Shown here: positions 30,432 to 45,549 of the stretch, in pieces | Layout of the letters: each line of letters begins with the position of its first letter | Position numbering within the stretch: position 1 is the stretch's first letter | Assembly: GCF_005250615.1 (NCBI RefSeq) | Contig: NZ_SULM01000002.1 | Coordinates: 310,001-374,000 of the forward strand | Reading direction: 5' to 3' | DNA: 64,000 nucleotides | From: Pseudomonas rhizoryzae | GTDB lineage: Bacteria > Pseudomonadota > Gammaproteobacteria > Pseudomonadales > Pseudomonadaceae | The notes under the pieces: generated by a model | Seen by the model: only the letters and a program-made list of their open reading frames with translations | What the model was told of the DNA's origin: nothing | Database searches by the model: none | Made by a program: the position numbers and the translations under genes

Positions 30432-31445
30432 TCAGTTCGGCAGCAGTGCCCGAACATCGCTTAGCAGACTATCCGGCACGTCCATCCAGCCGCGCGCCTC
30501 GTTGCGCGCTCGCGCCTGGTAGCGCCGCTGCGAGGGCAGGCGTGCGCCCTGGGCCTCGATGCCGGCGAACAGGGCTTCGGCGCGCTGCTGGTACTCGGCC
30601 ACCGCGCCGCCAAGAAAACGCTGGGGATCGAACGCCAGGATGAGTTCGCCGTGATAGGGCAGCCCTCCCGCCCCGGCGTCGAAGTCGGAGGATTCGGGGC
30701 TGGTCAGATCGCCGATCAGCGGACCGGCGAGCAACTCGATCATGGCCGCCAGGGCCGAGCCCTTGTGCCCACCGAAGGTGAGCATGGCCCCCTCCTCCAG
30801 CACGGTCTGGGCATGGGTGCTGGGGGCACCCTCGGCATCCACCCCCCAGCCTTCCGGCAGCGCCTGGCCGGCGCGCCGGTGCAGCTCGATCTCGCCGCGG
30901 GCTACCGCACTGGTGGCAAAATCGAAGACGAAGGGTTGTCCTTTCGGTCGCGGCCAGCCGAAGGCGATGGGATTGGTGCCGAACAGCGGTCGCCGGCCAC
31001 CCGCCGGAGCGACATAGGCCTGGGTCGGATTGCAGGCCAGGGCCACCAGGCCGCGGGCAGTGAGGGCTTCCATTTCCACCCAGAGCGCCGAGAAGTGGAC
31101 GCAACGGTTGATCGCCATCGCCGCCAGGCCGCAGGCACGCGCCTTGGCTTCGAGCAGTGGCAGGCCGGCTGTGAAGGCCAGCGGCGAGAAGCCGCCATGG
31201 GCATCGACGCGGACGATGGCCGGGGCCACGTCCTCGACCTGGGGTTTGGCATCCGGCACCACCTTGCCGGCCTTGAGCGTCTTGATGATGCCCAGCAGCC
31301 GATAGATGCCGTGGGAGGCGCAGTCGTCGCGCTGGCCGGCCACCAGGGTAGTGGCGATGGCCGCTCCCTGGGCCGGGCTGAAACCATGGGCCGCGAGCAC
31401 CTCCTCAGCCAGGTGCTGCAAGTCTTCCGGGGTCATCTGGGCCAT
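30432..31445 (-). CDS. Ldh/malate dehydrogenase-family NAD(P)H oxidoreductase, probable cyclic imine reductase
   Basis: The product is 337 residues from ATG 31443-31445 (MAQMTPEDL); about 100 upstream in-frame codons are not family-like. The fold is the malate/L-lactate dehydrogenase type 2 family, with DCASHGIYRL and NPIAFGWPRPKGQPFVFDFATS. GGHKGSALAAMIELLAGPL is near the C-terminus. The H-in-SHG and length fit pseudomonad delta1-piperideine-2-carboxylate/delta1-pyrroline-2-carboxylate reductases (DpkA/LhpI) used in D-lysine and hydroxyproline breakdown. Substrate assignment is inference. Confidence 0.8.
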   Translation of the reverse strand: MAQMTPEDLQHLAEEVLAAHGFSPAQGAAIATTLVAGQRDDCASHGIYRLLGIIKTLKAGKVVPDAKPQVEDVAPAIVRVDAHGGFSPLAFTAGLPLLEAKARACGLAAMAINRCVHFSALWVEMEALTARGLVALACNPTQAYVAPAGGRRPLFGTNPIAFGWPRPKGQPFVFDFATSAVARGEIELHRRAGQALPEGWGVDAEGAPSTHAQTVLEEGAMLTFGGHKGSALAAMIELLAGPLIGDLTSPESSDFDAGAGGLPYHGELILAFDPQRFLGGAVAEYQQRAEALFAGIEAQGARLPSQRRYQARARNEARGWMDVPDSLLSDVRALLPN

Positions 31446-31536
31446 GGCGGCGCTCCGTCGAGAAAACCCGACTATGCCGCAATCGCTAGCGCCCCGCTTG
31501 CCCGACCTGGGAGCGGTAGCGCCGATCCCGGCACAA

Positions 31537-32604
31537 TCAACCCTGGTGGTAGCGTGCCGACAGTTCGTGGACCGCCTCGATAAAGGCGCCCGCGTGGGCC
31601 GGATCCACCTCGGGGGTGATGCCGTGGCCCAGGTTGAAGACATGGCCGCTGCCCTGGCCATAGCTTTCCAGGATGCGCCCGACCTCGGTGCGGATGGCCG
31701 CCGGCTTGGCGTAGAGCACGCTGGGGTCCATGTTGCCCTGCAGGGCGACTTTACCACCCACCCGCCGGCGGGCGTCGCCGATATCGCAGGTCCAGTCCAG
31801 GCCCAGGGCCTCGGCGCCGCTATCCGCCAGGCTTTCCAGCCAGAGCCCGCCGTTCTTGGTGAACAGAATGACCGGTACCCGGCGCCCCTCGTGCTCGCGG
31901 ATCAGGCCGGCGACGATCTTGCGCATGTAAGCCAGGGAGAACTCCTGGTAGGCCGCCGCCGAGAGATTGCCGCCCCAGGTATCGAAGATCTGCACCGCCT
32001 GGGCGCCGGCGCGGATCTGGCCGTTGAGGTAGGCGGTGACTGCCTGGGCCAGCTTGTCCAGCAGCAGGTGCAGGGCCTCGGGGGTGTCGTAGAGCATGGC
32101 CTTGGCCTTGCGGAAATCCTTGCTGGAGCCGCCTTCGATCATGTAGGTCGCCAGGGTCCAGGGGCTGCCGGAAAAGCCGATCAAGGGCACCCGGCCGTCG
32201 AGCGCGGCGCGGATGGTGCGCACGGCATCCATCACGTAGCCCAGATCCTTTTCGGCATCGGGAATCGGCAGCGCTTCGATGTCGGCCGGGGTGTCGATCA
32301 CCTTGCGAAAGCGCGGCCCTTCGCCGGTCTCGAAGTAGAGGCCCTGGCCCATGGCATCGGGAATGGTGAGGATGTCGGAGAAAAGAATGGCCGCATCCAG
32401 CGGATAGCGCTCCAGCGGCTGCAAAGTCACCTCGCAGGCGAACTGCGGGTTCTTGCACAGGCTCATGAAGTCACCGGCGCGAGCCCGGCTGGCGCGGTAC
32501 TCCGGCAGGTAACGCCCGGCCTGGCGCATCATCCACACCGGGGTGACATCCACCGGCTGCTTGAGCAGGGCACGCAGGAAACGGTCGTTCTTCAGGGCAG
32601 TCAT
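31537..32604 (-). CDS. hemE: Uroporphyrinogen decarboxylase HemE
   Basis: The product is 355 residues from ATG 32602-32604 (MTALKNDRF). HemE converts uroporphyrinogen III to coproporphyrinogen III in haem synthesis. The signature [16 protein letters not shown] is present near residue 21, with [30 protein letters not shown] and the C-terminal [13 protein letters not shown]. The family is cofactor-free. Confidence 0.97.
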   Translation of the reverse strand: MTALKNDRFLRALLKQPVDVTPVWMMRQAGRYLPEYRASRARAGDFMSLCKNPQFACEVTLQPLERYPLDAAILFSDILTIPDAMGQGLYFETGEGPRFRKVIDTPADIEALPIPDAEKDLGYVMDAVRTIRAALDGRVPLIGFSGSPWTLATYMIEGGSSKDFRKAKAMLYDTPEALHLLLDKLAQAVTAYLNGQIRAGAQAVQIFDTWGGNLSAAAYQEFSLAYMRKIVAGLIREHEGRRVPVILFTKNGGLWLESLADSGAEALGLDWTCDIGDARRRVGGKVALQGNMDPSVLYAKPAAIRTEVGRILESYGQGSGHVFNLGHGITPEVDPAHAGAFIEAVHELSARYHQG

Positions 32605-32700
32605 GGCGACATCCGGCAGCAAAAGTGCCGGCATTGTCGCAAAGCGGCTGGCAAAAGGCACGGCGCCGGGGCGTGCCTTTTGTCTATCGCGGCGATCGGC

Positions 32701-33141
32701 TTACCAGCTCTTGTAGGGCAGGAACTTGCCGTTGAGGACGATCTGCACCCGGTCGCCCTTGGGATCGGCCACCCGCGAGATGTCCATGCTGAAGTCGATG
32801 GCGCTCATGATGCCGTCGCCGAATTCTTCGTGGATCAGGGTTTTGATGGTATCGCCGTAGACGTTGATCATCTCGTAGAAGCGATAGATCAGCGGATCGG
32901 TCGGCACGGCCTTGTCCCAGTGCTTGTGCGGAAAGGCTTGCAGGGCCTGGGAGACCTCGGCCGGCAACTCCAGTACCTGGCACAGGCGCTCCGCCACCTC
33001 GGGCGCCATGCTGTTCATGCCCAGGCAGGCGGAGGTGGTCCAGACCGGCGACATTTCCAGGCTGGCGGCGATCGCGGCCCAGCTCAGGCCGAGGCGCTGC
33101 TTGGCGGCGAGAATGGCGGCGGTCATTTCGGGCTTGTTCAT
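32701..33141 (-). CDS. cynS: Cyanate hydratase (cyanase) CynS
   Basis: The product is 146 residues, the usual length for cyanase. The enzyme breaks down cyanate with bicarbonate to ammonia and carbon dioxide. The catalytic residues appear as Arg and Glu in LIYRFYEMI and Ser in AIDFSMDI. An N-terminal helix-turn-helix-like domain is normal for the decamer. It stands alone, without cynR, cynT or a cyanate transporter beside it, between hemE and gltD. Ammonia from cyanate could feed the neighbouring glutamate synthase, which is inference. Confidence 0.95.
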   Translation of the reverse strand: MNKPEMTAAILAAKQRLGLSWAAIAASLEMSPVWTTSACLGMNSMAPEVAERLCQVLELPAEVSQALQAFPHKHWDKAVPTDPLIYRFYEMINVYGDTIKTLIHEEFGDGIMSAIDFSMDISRVADPKGDRVQIVLNGKFLPYKSW

Positions 33142-33280
33142 GGCGGTACCTCGGAAGAGAGAGCCAGGATCTTTGCAGACCCTGTGCCAGCGGCGGCGAA
33201 GGCTCTGGCACAGGCTTCGCCGCGGCCATTGCGCCTTTCACTGCACCACAAGGCAGCCTCGCCCCTGAATGACGCCCAAG

Positions 33281-33311
33281 AAAAAAGCCGACCGGCTTGG
33301 CACCGGTCGGC
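33281..33311 (-). terminator. Intrinsic terminator of the gltBD operon
   Basis: On the minus strand a 9 bp stem (GCCGACCGG/CCGGTCGGC) with a 7-base loop is followed by six T, about 20 bases after the gltD stop. Confidence 0.9.
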
Positions 33312-33331
33312 TCTTGTCCACTCAGGACGGC

Positions 33332-34777
<1,446 letters not shown>

Positions 34778-34809
34778 TCAGCTGGGCGCCACGAGCTAGC
34801 ACGGTGAAA

Positions 34810-34829
34810 CCGGCTCCCGCAGGAGCCGG
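34810..34829 (-). other. Hairpin in the gltB-gltD spacer
   Basis: A perfect 9 bp inverted repeat (CCGGCTCC.../GGAGCCGG) lies between the two subunit genes. No T-run follows, so it more likely affects mRNA stability or relative expression than full termination. Confidence 0.5.
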
Positions 34830-34840
34830 CATCGAAGTCG

Positions 34841-39289
<4,449 letters not shown>

Positions 39290-39340
39290 AGCGCTCTCAC
39301 CGGCAATCAGGTTATTGCGAAGGCATCACAAAACTGTACG

Positions 39341-39368
39341 TTTATTTGAACTTTTTTCGGACAGTCAA
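39341..39368 (-). promoter_or_regulatory. Likely sigma-70 promoter for gltBD
   Basis: Minus-strand TTGACT (39363-39368) and AATAAA (39341-39346) are 16 bases apart, in an AT-rich stretch 52-79 bases upstream of the gltB start. The -10 matches TATAAT at four of six positions. This is a by-eye prediction. Confidence 0.45.
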
Positions 39369-39445
39369 AGGCTGACCAGTGTATCGAAAAAATCGTTTGC
39401 GACAAATACCGATGACACCTGATGAAAATTCGATGACGCAAAACA

Positions 39446-39490
39446 GAAAGCCCCGGCGTCACTCTCGTGATAGCACCAGGGCTTTCTTTT
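39446..39490 (-). terminator. Terminator after damX
   Basis: GAAAGCCC and GGGCTTTC form an 8 bp stem around a long loop 16 bases past the damX stop. The minus-strand 3' side is weakly T-rich. Confidence 0.55.
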
Positions 39491-39505
39491 CCTGCCAGAC
39501 AACAA

Positions 39506-41101
39506 TCAGCGGCTGGTAGCTATGTCCTGCTGGATGCTGGCGAAGGTCCGCGGCCAGGGCTTGCTGGCCTGTACCTTGGCCGGTAGTCGCTTCGCCGCCG
39601 CCTCGGCCGCCGCGCGGCTGGCGAAGTCGCCGTAGGTCACCACATACAGGGGTTTGCCCTGGTGGATCTTCTTGAAGTAATGGAACTCGCCACTGTCGGA
39701 CTGGGCGGCGATGAAGGCTTGAGCGGCCTTCTCGGTGCTGGTCCCCACCACCTGCAACGCATACTTGCTACCGGACTGGGTACCGTACCAGCCGGAACCC
39801 CCAGCAGCATGAGTGGGGGCTGCAGCCGGCGCCGGCTTGGCCGGAACCGGAGCCGGCGTCGCAGCGGGCGCGGTATGCCGGGTGGCGGGTGCCGCGACGG
39901 CAGGTGCGCTGGGCGCCGGCGCCCGGGACGGCGTGCGGCTGGGCAGTTCGTCTTCGTCACTGATGGGTGGCGCCTCGGACGTGACGGTCGGTGGCACACC
40001 GCCTGCGCCGGCATCATTACCCGTAGCCGTACCGGCCTGACGTCCACCCGCCGCTTCGGCGAGCGGTTCGCGGATCACCGGTTGCGACTCCCCTACCAAC
40101 GGCAAGGGCAACGGCTTGGAAGAACCATCGAACTGAATAGGGGCGCTCTGGGCATCCTTGCCGGCGGCCGCGGTGTTCTGACCACTCATGGGTAGATCCT
40201 GACCACTGGCGGTGGTGGCCGGCGCTTCGCTCTTGCCGCCCTTGAGCGACAGGGCGGCAGCACCTACGGCCAGCACCACGACGCCGAGGATGACCAGGTG
40301 CTTGCGCGGCAGGGCCGCCAGCAGATTGCGCGAGGCTTTCGCCGGAGCGGCCGCCTTCTTGCGGCGGGCGCTCATACCCGCCACCAGCACGTCGCGCGCC
40401 TCTTCGTTGAGACGGCCGGGCCAACCTTCGGAGCGCTCATGAATGGTCGCGAGCTGCTCGTCGGTGAAAATCTCCAAGCCCTGACCGGCACCTTCCAGAC
40501 GCTGGGCCAGATACTCCTCGGCCTCGCTTTCGCTGTAGGGCAGCAATTCGATGGCGTGGTAGCGCTCTTCGCCCTGGGCGATGTCTTCGAGGCGCATGAC
40601 CACTTCCGCCTCGCCGAACAGGAAGACGTGCAGGCGCTCCCGCTCGGCGCCACCGGCCAATTCCAGCAGGGCTTCCAGGGCAGGAGTCGCCAACGCCTCG
40701 GCGTCATCGACCAGGATGTAGACCTCCTGACCCGCCAGGCGTACTTCCGCCGCCTGCTCGAGGATGGCGGCGGGCGTCTGGCTGCTCGCCCCTACGCCCT
40801 TGGCGACTTGCGCCAGCACGGTACGGGCATCGCCGCCGTTCTGCGCGGAAATCACCACACAGTGCACGGCTTCCTTCTTGGTACTGGCCGCCAGCGCCTG
40901 GCGCAGCAGCGTCTTGCCACTGCCCTCAGGGCCGGTGACCACCAGCAGCAGCTGACTGTAACGCGCTAGGTGATGCAACTGGCCCAGTACCGGCTTGCGT
41001 TGCGCCGGGAAGAACTTGAAGCCGGGAACGCGCGGGGCGAAGGGATCGTGGGTGAACTGATAGTGGCCGAGAAAGGCTTCGTCGGCGTGCAGATTGGACA
41101 T
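39506..41101 (-). CDS. damX: DamX-like SPOR-domain protein with AAA ATPase domain
   Basis: The product is 531 residues. A cytoplasmic ATPase domain has Walker A TGPEGSGKT (about residue 56) and Walker B VYILVDDAEAL. A single membrane segment (about 268-290) follows, then a long Pro/Ala-rich periplasmic linker and a C-terminal SPOR domain (last ~75 residues, YALQVVGTSTEKAAQAFIA). SPOR domains bind denuded glycans at the division septum. The position just after aroB in the aroK-aroB-damX order is the same as in enteric bacteria, supporting the name. Confidence 0.88.
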   Translation of the reverse strand: MSNLHADEAFLGHYQFTHDPFAPRVPGFKFFPAQRKPVLGQLHHLARYSQLLLVVTGPEGSGKTLLRQALAASTKKEAVHCVVISAQNGGDARTVLAQVAKGVGASSQTPAAILEQAAEVRLAGQEVYILVDDAEALATPALEALLELAGGAERERLHVFLFGEAEVVMRLEDIAQGEERYHAIELLPYSESEAEEYLAQRLEGAGQGLEIFTDEQLATIHERSEGWPGRLNEEARDVLVAGMSARRKKAAAPAKASRNLLAALPRKHLVILGVVVLAVGAAALSLKGGKSEAPATTASGQDLPMSGQNTAAAGKDAQSAPIQFDGSSKPLPLPLVGESQPVIREPLAEAAGGRQAGTATGNDAGAGGVPPTVTSEAPPISDEDELPSRTPSRAPAPSAPAVAAPATRHTAPAATPAPVPAKPAPAAAPTHAAGGSGWYGTQSGSKYALQVVGTSTEKAAQAFIAAQSDSGEFHYFKKIHQGKPLYVVTYGDFASRAAAEAAAKRLPAKVQASKPWPRTFASIQQDIATSR

Positions 41102-41119
41102 GAGACTCTCTTGCTCTCC

Positions 41120-42214
41120 TTACTGGGCGATCAGCGCTTGGTAATCGGTACGCAGCGTCTGCTCGAGAATGTCGCGGGCGAAGTCGGCGGTGACCACGGC
41201 CTGGCCCAGGTCACTGAGCAATACCAGCCGGAGTTGTCCGTCCAGGACCTTCTTGTCCACCGCCATGAGGCGCTCGAAATCGGCCGGCAGCATATCCGCC
41301 GGCGGCACCACGGGCAGCTTGGCCCGCACCAATAGCCGTATCGCGCGATCACGCTGCTCCAGGCTCAGCCAGCCAAGCAGCAGGGACATCTGCAGCGCCA
41401 TCACCATTCCGGCGGAAACGGCTTCGCCGTGCAGCCAGACGCCATAACCCTGGTGGGTCTCGATGGCATGGCCGAAGGTATGGCCCAGATTGAGGATGGC
41501 GCGCAACCCAGACTCCCGCTCGTCGCTGCCCACCACCTGGGCCTTGGCCGCGCAGGAGCGTTCGATTGCCTCGGTGAGCGCCGCCTGATCCAGCGCCAGC
41601 AGTGCCTCGACGTGCTCCTCGAGCCAGCCGAGGAAGGGCTCGTCACAGATCAAGCCGTATTTGATGACTTCGGCCAGCCCGGCCGACAACTCACGGGGCG
41701 GCAAGCTGGCGAGGCTGTCGGTATCTATCACCACGGCCTGCGGTTGGTAGAAGGCACCGATCATGTTCTTGCCGAGGGGATGGTTGATGCCCGTCTTGCC
41801 ACCGACCGAGGAATCCACCTGGGACAGCAGCGTGGTCGGCACCTGGATGAAATCCACCCCGCGCTGATAACAGGCCGCGGCAAAACCACCCATGTCGCCG
41901 ATCACCCCGCCGCCCAAGGCGATGAGGGTGGTCTTGCGATCATGACGATCCTGCAGCAGCCCGTCGAAGATCAGTTGCAGGGTTTCCCAATTCTTGTGCG
42001 CCTCGCCATCGGGCAGCACGATGGTGCTGATGAACCGCTCGCCCAGTGTCTTGATCAGACGCTCCAGATAAAGCGGCGCGATGGTTTCGTTGGTGACGAT
42101 GGCCACCTTGCGCCCGGCGAGATGGGGCAGGAAGCATTCCGGCCGATCCAGAAGGCCTTGACCTATATAGATAGGGTAGCTGCGCTCACCGAGCTCGACG
42201 TGAAGAGTCCGCAT
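41120..42214 (-). CDS. aroB: 3-dehydroquinate synthase AroB
   Basis: The product is 364 residues from ATG 42212-42214 (MRTLHVELG), with AAGGTGA upstream. The second step of the shikimate pathway, it converts DAHP to 3-dehydroquinate using NAD and zinc. Motifs are [53 protein letters not shown] and metal ligands in [12 protein letters not shown]. It sits between damX and aroK on the same strand. Confidence 0.97.
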   Translation of the reverse strand: MRTLHVELGERSYPIYIGQGLLDRPECFLPHLAGRKVAIVTNETIAPLYLERLIKTLGERFISTIVLPDGEAHKNWETLQLIFDGLLQDRHDRKTTLIALGGGVIGDMGGFAAACYQRGVDFIQVPTTLLSQVDSSVGGKTGINHPLGKNMIGAFYQPQAVVIDTDSLASLPPRELSAGLAEVIKYGLICDEPFLGWLEEHVEALLALDQAALTEAIERSCAAKAQVVGSDERESGLRAILNLGHTFGHAIETHQGYGVWLHGEAVSAGMVMALQMSLLLGWLSLEQRDRAIRLLVRAKLPVVPPADMLPADFERLMAVDKKVLDGQLRLVLLSDLGQAVVTADFARDILEQTLRTDYQALIAQ

Positions 42215-42266
42215 GCCGTCACCTTGATTCAAAGGGCGCCTAGCATAGCGCAGAACGCCAAAGGCT

Positions 42267-42785
42267 TTAATGCGGCGCCAGGGCTTTCAGACGGTCGAGT
42301 ATCTGCAACACCACCAGCCGCGGTGGCCGCTCGTCGGTTTCGACGATGATGTCGGCGATCTCGCGATACAGGGGATCACGCATCGCCATGAGCGTGCGCA
42401 GCACCGCGGCCGGATCGGCCGTTTGCAACAGTGGCCGATTGCGATCCCGGGCGGTCCGTTCGATCTGCTGCTCGATGGAGGCATGCAGATAGATGACCCG
42501 TCCGCCGCGCTTGAGCGCCTGGCGATTGTCTTCGCGCAGCACAGCGCCGCCTCCGGTCGCCATGACCAGGCCGTTCTCGGCGCACAGCTCGGCTATCGCG
42601 GCGCGTTCACGCTCGCGAAAGCCTTGTTCGCCTTCCATATCGAAGATCCAGGGAATAGCAGCGCCGGTGCGTTCTTCGATTACCTTGTCGGAATCCTTGA
42701 ACGGCAGCCGCAATTCCTTCGCCAGGAGCCGACCGATGGTGCTCTTGCCCGAGCCCATCGGTCCTACGAGAAACAGATTACGCAC
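42267..42785 (-). CDS. aroK: Shikimate kinase AroK
   Basis: The product is 172 residues. Walker A is [22 protein letters not shown] is the shikimate-binding/Walker B-like aspartate block, and [13 protein letters not shown] is the glycine-rich substrate loop. It phosphorylates shikimate at the 3-hydroxyl. The gene starts five bases after the pilQ stop, as in other pseudomonads, so pil and aro genes share transcripts. Confidence 0.97.
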   Translation of the reverse strand: MRNLFLVGPMGSGKSTIGRLLAKELRLPFKDSDKVIEERTGAAIPWIFDMEGEQGFRERERAAIAELCAENGLVMATGGGAVLREDNRQALKRGGRVIYLHASIEQQIERTARDRNRPLLQTADPAAVLRTLMAMRDPLYREIADIIVETDERPPRLVVLQILDRLKALAPH

Positions 42786-42790
42786 TTATG

Positions 42791-45031
42791 TCATCGACCA
42801 ACCGCTATCGCCTGGTTGTTCATGATACGCGGCGTGAGGAAGATCAGCAGCTCGACTTTGCTGTCGGTGACCGAATCGCGGCGGAATAGCCGGCCGACAT
42901 AGGGAATATCGCCCAGCATCGGCACCTTGGTGGTGGACTTGGTCTGGGTGTTGGAGAACACCCCACCGAGCACGATGGTCTCGCCATCGCTCACCAGCAC
43001 CTTGGCATTGACCTCGTTCTTGCTGATCGGCGGTACGCCATTCAGGGCGTTCTGGTAATCCGGCGCATCCTTGTTGACCTTGACCTCCATGATGATGCGG
43101 TTATCGGGCGTGATCTGCGGCGTAACTTCCAGCGACAGCGCCGCCTGCTTGAAGCTGGTGCTGGTGGCGCCACTGGAGCTGGCTTCCTGGTAGGGAATCT
43201 CGGTACCGCGCAGGATCTTGGCGGTCTCCTTGTCCGAGGTGACGACCTTGGGCTGGGAGATGATCTCGCCGTTGCCGCTGGACTGCAGCGCAGACAGCTG
43301 CAGGTCGAGCATATTGCCGCCGGCCATGAAGCCGATACCGATGCCCGACGTACTGCCGGAGACACCCATGTCGACGAAGGGCGTGGGCGCAAGGCCGCTG
43401 GCGGCGGTAAAGTTACCGATGGTGCTGGTTCCGGGCAGGAAAGCTTGGTTAGTGGTGCTATCCACAGTCGTCGCGCCGTCCTTGCCATAGACCGAAAAAT
43501 TGCCCTGGCGAGTAGCGCCACCCCAGCGCACCCCCAACTGCTTGCTGTAGTCGACGTTGGCTTCCACCAGACGCGCCTCGATCATCACCTGGCGCACCGG
43601 GATATCCAGTTGCGAGACGATACGGCGCAGCTCGTCCAGGCGATTCTGGGTCTGGTAGGCGATGATGCTGTTGGTCCGCTCGTCCACCGAGATGGACCCG
43701 CGCTCGTCGGCGGTCTTGTCGGCACTGGTCACCGACTGGAACAGCTTGGCGATGTCGGCGGCCTTGGCGTAGTTGACCTGGATCAGGTCACGCCGCAGCG
43801 GGGCCAGTTGCTGGATCTGCTTTTGCGACTCCAGTTCCTGACGTTCGCGGGCGGCGATCTCGTCGGCCGGTGCCACCAGCAGCACGTTGCCGATCTGACG
43901 CTTGTCGAGGCCCTTGGTCTTGAGGATGAGATCCAGCGCCTGGTCCCAGGGTACGTTCTGCAGGCGCAGGGTGATGTTGCCCTGTACGGTGTCGCTCGCC
44001 ACCAGATTGAGGTTGGTGAAATCGGCGATCAGCTGCAGTACCGAGCGGACATCGATGTCCTGGAAGTTCAGCGACAGCTTCTCACCGGTATAGGTGAAGC
44101 GATCGGCCGCGCGCTTTTCCTTCTCTTCGGTGGTGAGCGGCTTGACGCTCAAGGTCAGCCGATTGTTGGTCTGGTAGGCCAGATAGTCGTAGGTACCGGT
44201 CGGCTCGATGACGATGGTCGCACCGCCGTTGTCGGCCGAGGCATTGACGAACTGCACCGGCGTGGCGAAGTCCTTGACGTCCAGCCGTACGCGCAGCTCT
44301 TCGGGCAGTTGGGTACCGGCGAAGGCCAGGCGGATCTTGCCGCCCAGCTCCTGGATATCGGGGTTGATGCCGGTCTCACTCAGGTCGATGACCACGTTGC
44401 CCTCGCCCTGGGGACCACGCTGGAAGTCGATGTGACGGATCGCCTTGCCGCGCAATGGGGGACGGCTTGCGGTCATGGCTGCCACGGTCGAGGCGGCCGG
44501 GGTAGGTGGCAGAGCCGTCCGCGCCGTGTTACCGGACATGACGTTCGTCGCACTCACGGTAGCGGGCGCGGGGGAACGCGGTAGATCCGGAGTCAGGTTG
44601 GCCTGGGCACTGGTCACCTGGCGCGCCACTGCCCCACCGATGGTGACGAAAAGGTTGCGCCCGTCGACACGGGTGCTGTAATCGGCCAGGGAGGTGAGAT
44701 TGATGATCAGCCTGGTCCGATTGCCCGCCTCGACCACCGTCACGCTACGAGCATTGCCATTGCCCAGCTCGCGACTCTTGGTGCCCAGCTTGTTGGCCAC
44801 TCCAGGCAGGTCCAGCGCGATCCGCGCCGGCTGCTCGATGGTATAGCCCTTGGGCGCAGCGACCGGCTGATCGAAGGTCAGCTTGAGTTCGACGCGATCG
44901 CCAGGCAGGGAGGCGACGTTCAAAGATTGCAGATCCGCGGCCATGGCCTGGCCGGCCAGACTGCTCAGCAGCATGGCCACACCCAGCCCCAGTCGCGCGA
45001 TAGTAGTGTTCACAGTGCTCGCCCTGCCCAT
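42791..45031 (-). CDS. pilQ: Type IV pilus outer-membrane secretin PilQ
   Basis: The product is 746 residues, starting at ATG 45029-45031, which overlaps the pilP stop by one base (TAATG). An in-frame GTG six codons later is also possible. A signal peptide is cut after AMA. Two AMIN domains (about 35-130 and 190-290) bind peptidoglycan, followed by an STN domain (KLSLNFQDIDVRSVLQL), a secretin N1 domain and the secretin core (VTPQITPDNRIIMEVKVN, VLVSDGETIVLGGVF, FLTPRIM). It forms the pore through which the pilus exits. Confidence 0.96.
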   Translation of the reverse strand: MGRASTVNTTIARLGLGVAMLLSSLAGQAMAADLQSLNVASLPGDRVELKLTFDQPVAAPKGYTIEQPARIALDLPGVANKLGTKSRELGNGNARSVTVVEAGNRTRLIINLTSLADYSTRVDGRNLFVTIGGAVARQVTSAQANLTPDLPRSPAPATVSATNVMSGNTARTALPPTPAASTVAAMTASRPPLRGKAIRHIDFQRGPQGEGNVVIDLSETGINPDIQELGGKIRLAFAGTQLPEELRVRLDVKDFATPVQFVNASADNGGATIVIEPTGTYDYLAYQTNNRLTLSVKPLTTEEKEKRAADRFTYTGEKLSLNFQDIDVRSVLQLIADFTNLNLVASDTVQGNITLRLQNVPWDQALDLILKTKGLDKRQIGNVLLVAPADEIAARERQELESQKQIQQLAPLRRDLIQVNYAKAADIAKLFQSVTSADKTADERGSISVDERTNSIIAYQTQNRLDELRRIVSQLDIPVRQVMIEARLVEANVDYSKQLGVRWGGATRQGNFSVYGKDGATTVDSTTNQAFLPGTSTIGNFTAASGLAPTPFVDMGVSGSTSGIGIGFMAGGNMLDLQLSALQSSGNGEIISQPKVVTSDKETAKILRGTEIPYQEASSSGATSTSFKQAALSLEVTPQITPDNRIIMEVKVNKDAPDYQNALNGVPPISKNEVNAKVLVSDGETIVLGGVFSNTQTKSTTKVPMLGDIPYVGRLFRRDSVTDSKVELLIFLTPRIMNNQAIAVGR

Positions 45032-45549
45032 TAAGTCTTTTCCTTCAAGGTGATGGTGCGCGGCCGCTCCAGCCAGCCACCCTCGCCATCCGGGACGATT
45101 TCGATCACGTCGATCTCGCCGTCGGTGATCTTGGTAATGCGTCCGTCGTTACGCCCCAGGTAATCCCCCACCTTGACGCGATGCACGCCGCCCGCGCCAC
45201 TGACCAGCGCATAGCGCCCCTCGGCGTTGGCCAGGGTGCCGACCATGTTGAAGGTTTCGATATTGAAGCCTTCGAGAAACTGCTTGGGCCGATTCAAGTC
45301 CGGCTTGATATTGCCATTACCTCGCTGCCGCGCCGTGGGATCGATCCGCACCGGCGCCTGGAAGGGGCTACGCAGCGCAGCCGCAGCATAGGTAAAAGGC
45401 TCGTAGGCTCGAAACTGCGGCAGCGGTTCGATGGAGCCGCGCGGCTTGGCCCGGGTTTCGTCCATGAAGGCCTGCAGGTCGCTGGTATCACTGGAGCCAC
45501 AACCGGCCAGCACGGTGGCCAGGAGGCACAGCAGCAGGGGCTTACTCAT
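45031..45549 (-). CDS. pilP: Type IV pilus lipoprotein PilP
   Basis: The product is 172 residues with a lipoprotein signal (lipobox LAGC-GSS at residues 14-17). A proline-rich linker leads to the C-terminal beta-domain (VGTLANAEGRYALV, HRVKVGDYLGRNDGRI). It links PilNO in the inner membrane to the PilQ secretin. Its start overlaps pilO by four bases, and its stop overlaps the pilQ start. Confidence 0.95.
   Translation of the reverse strand: MSKPLLLCLLATVLAGCGSSDTSDLQAFMDETRAKPRGSIEPLPQFRAYEPFTYAAAALRSPFQAPVRIDPTARQRGNGNIKPDLNRPKQFLEGFNIETFNMVGTLANAEGRYALVSGAGGVHRVKVGDYLGRNDGRITKITDGEIDVIEIVPDGEGGWLERPRTITLKEKT

Noticed and set aside
30432-31757. N-terminal extension of the imine reductase to 441 residues
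   Set aside because: The first 104 codons are Arg/Ser/Thr/Ala-rich shadow sequence; the family N-terminus begins at ATG 31445.
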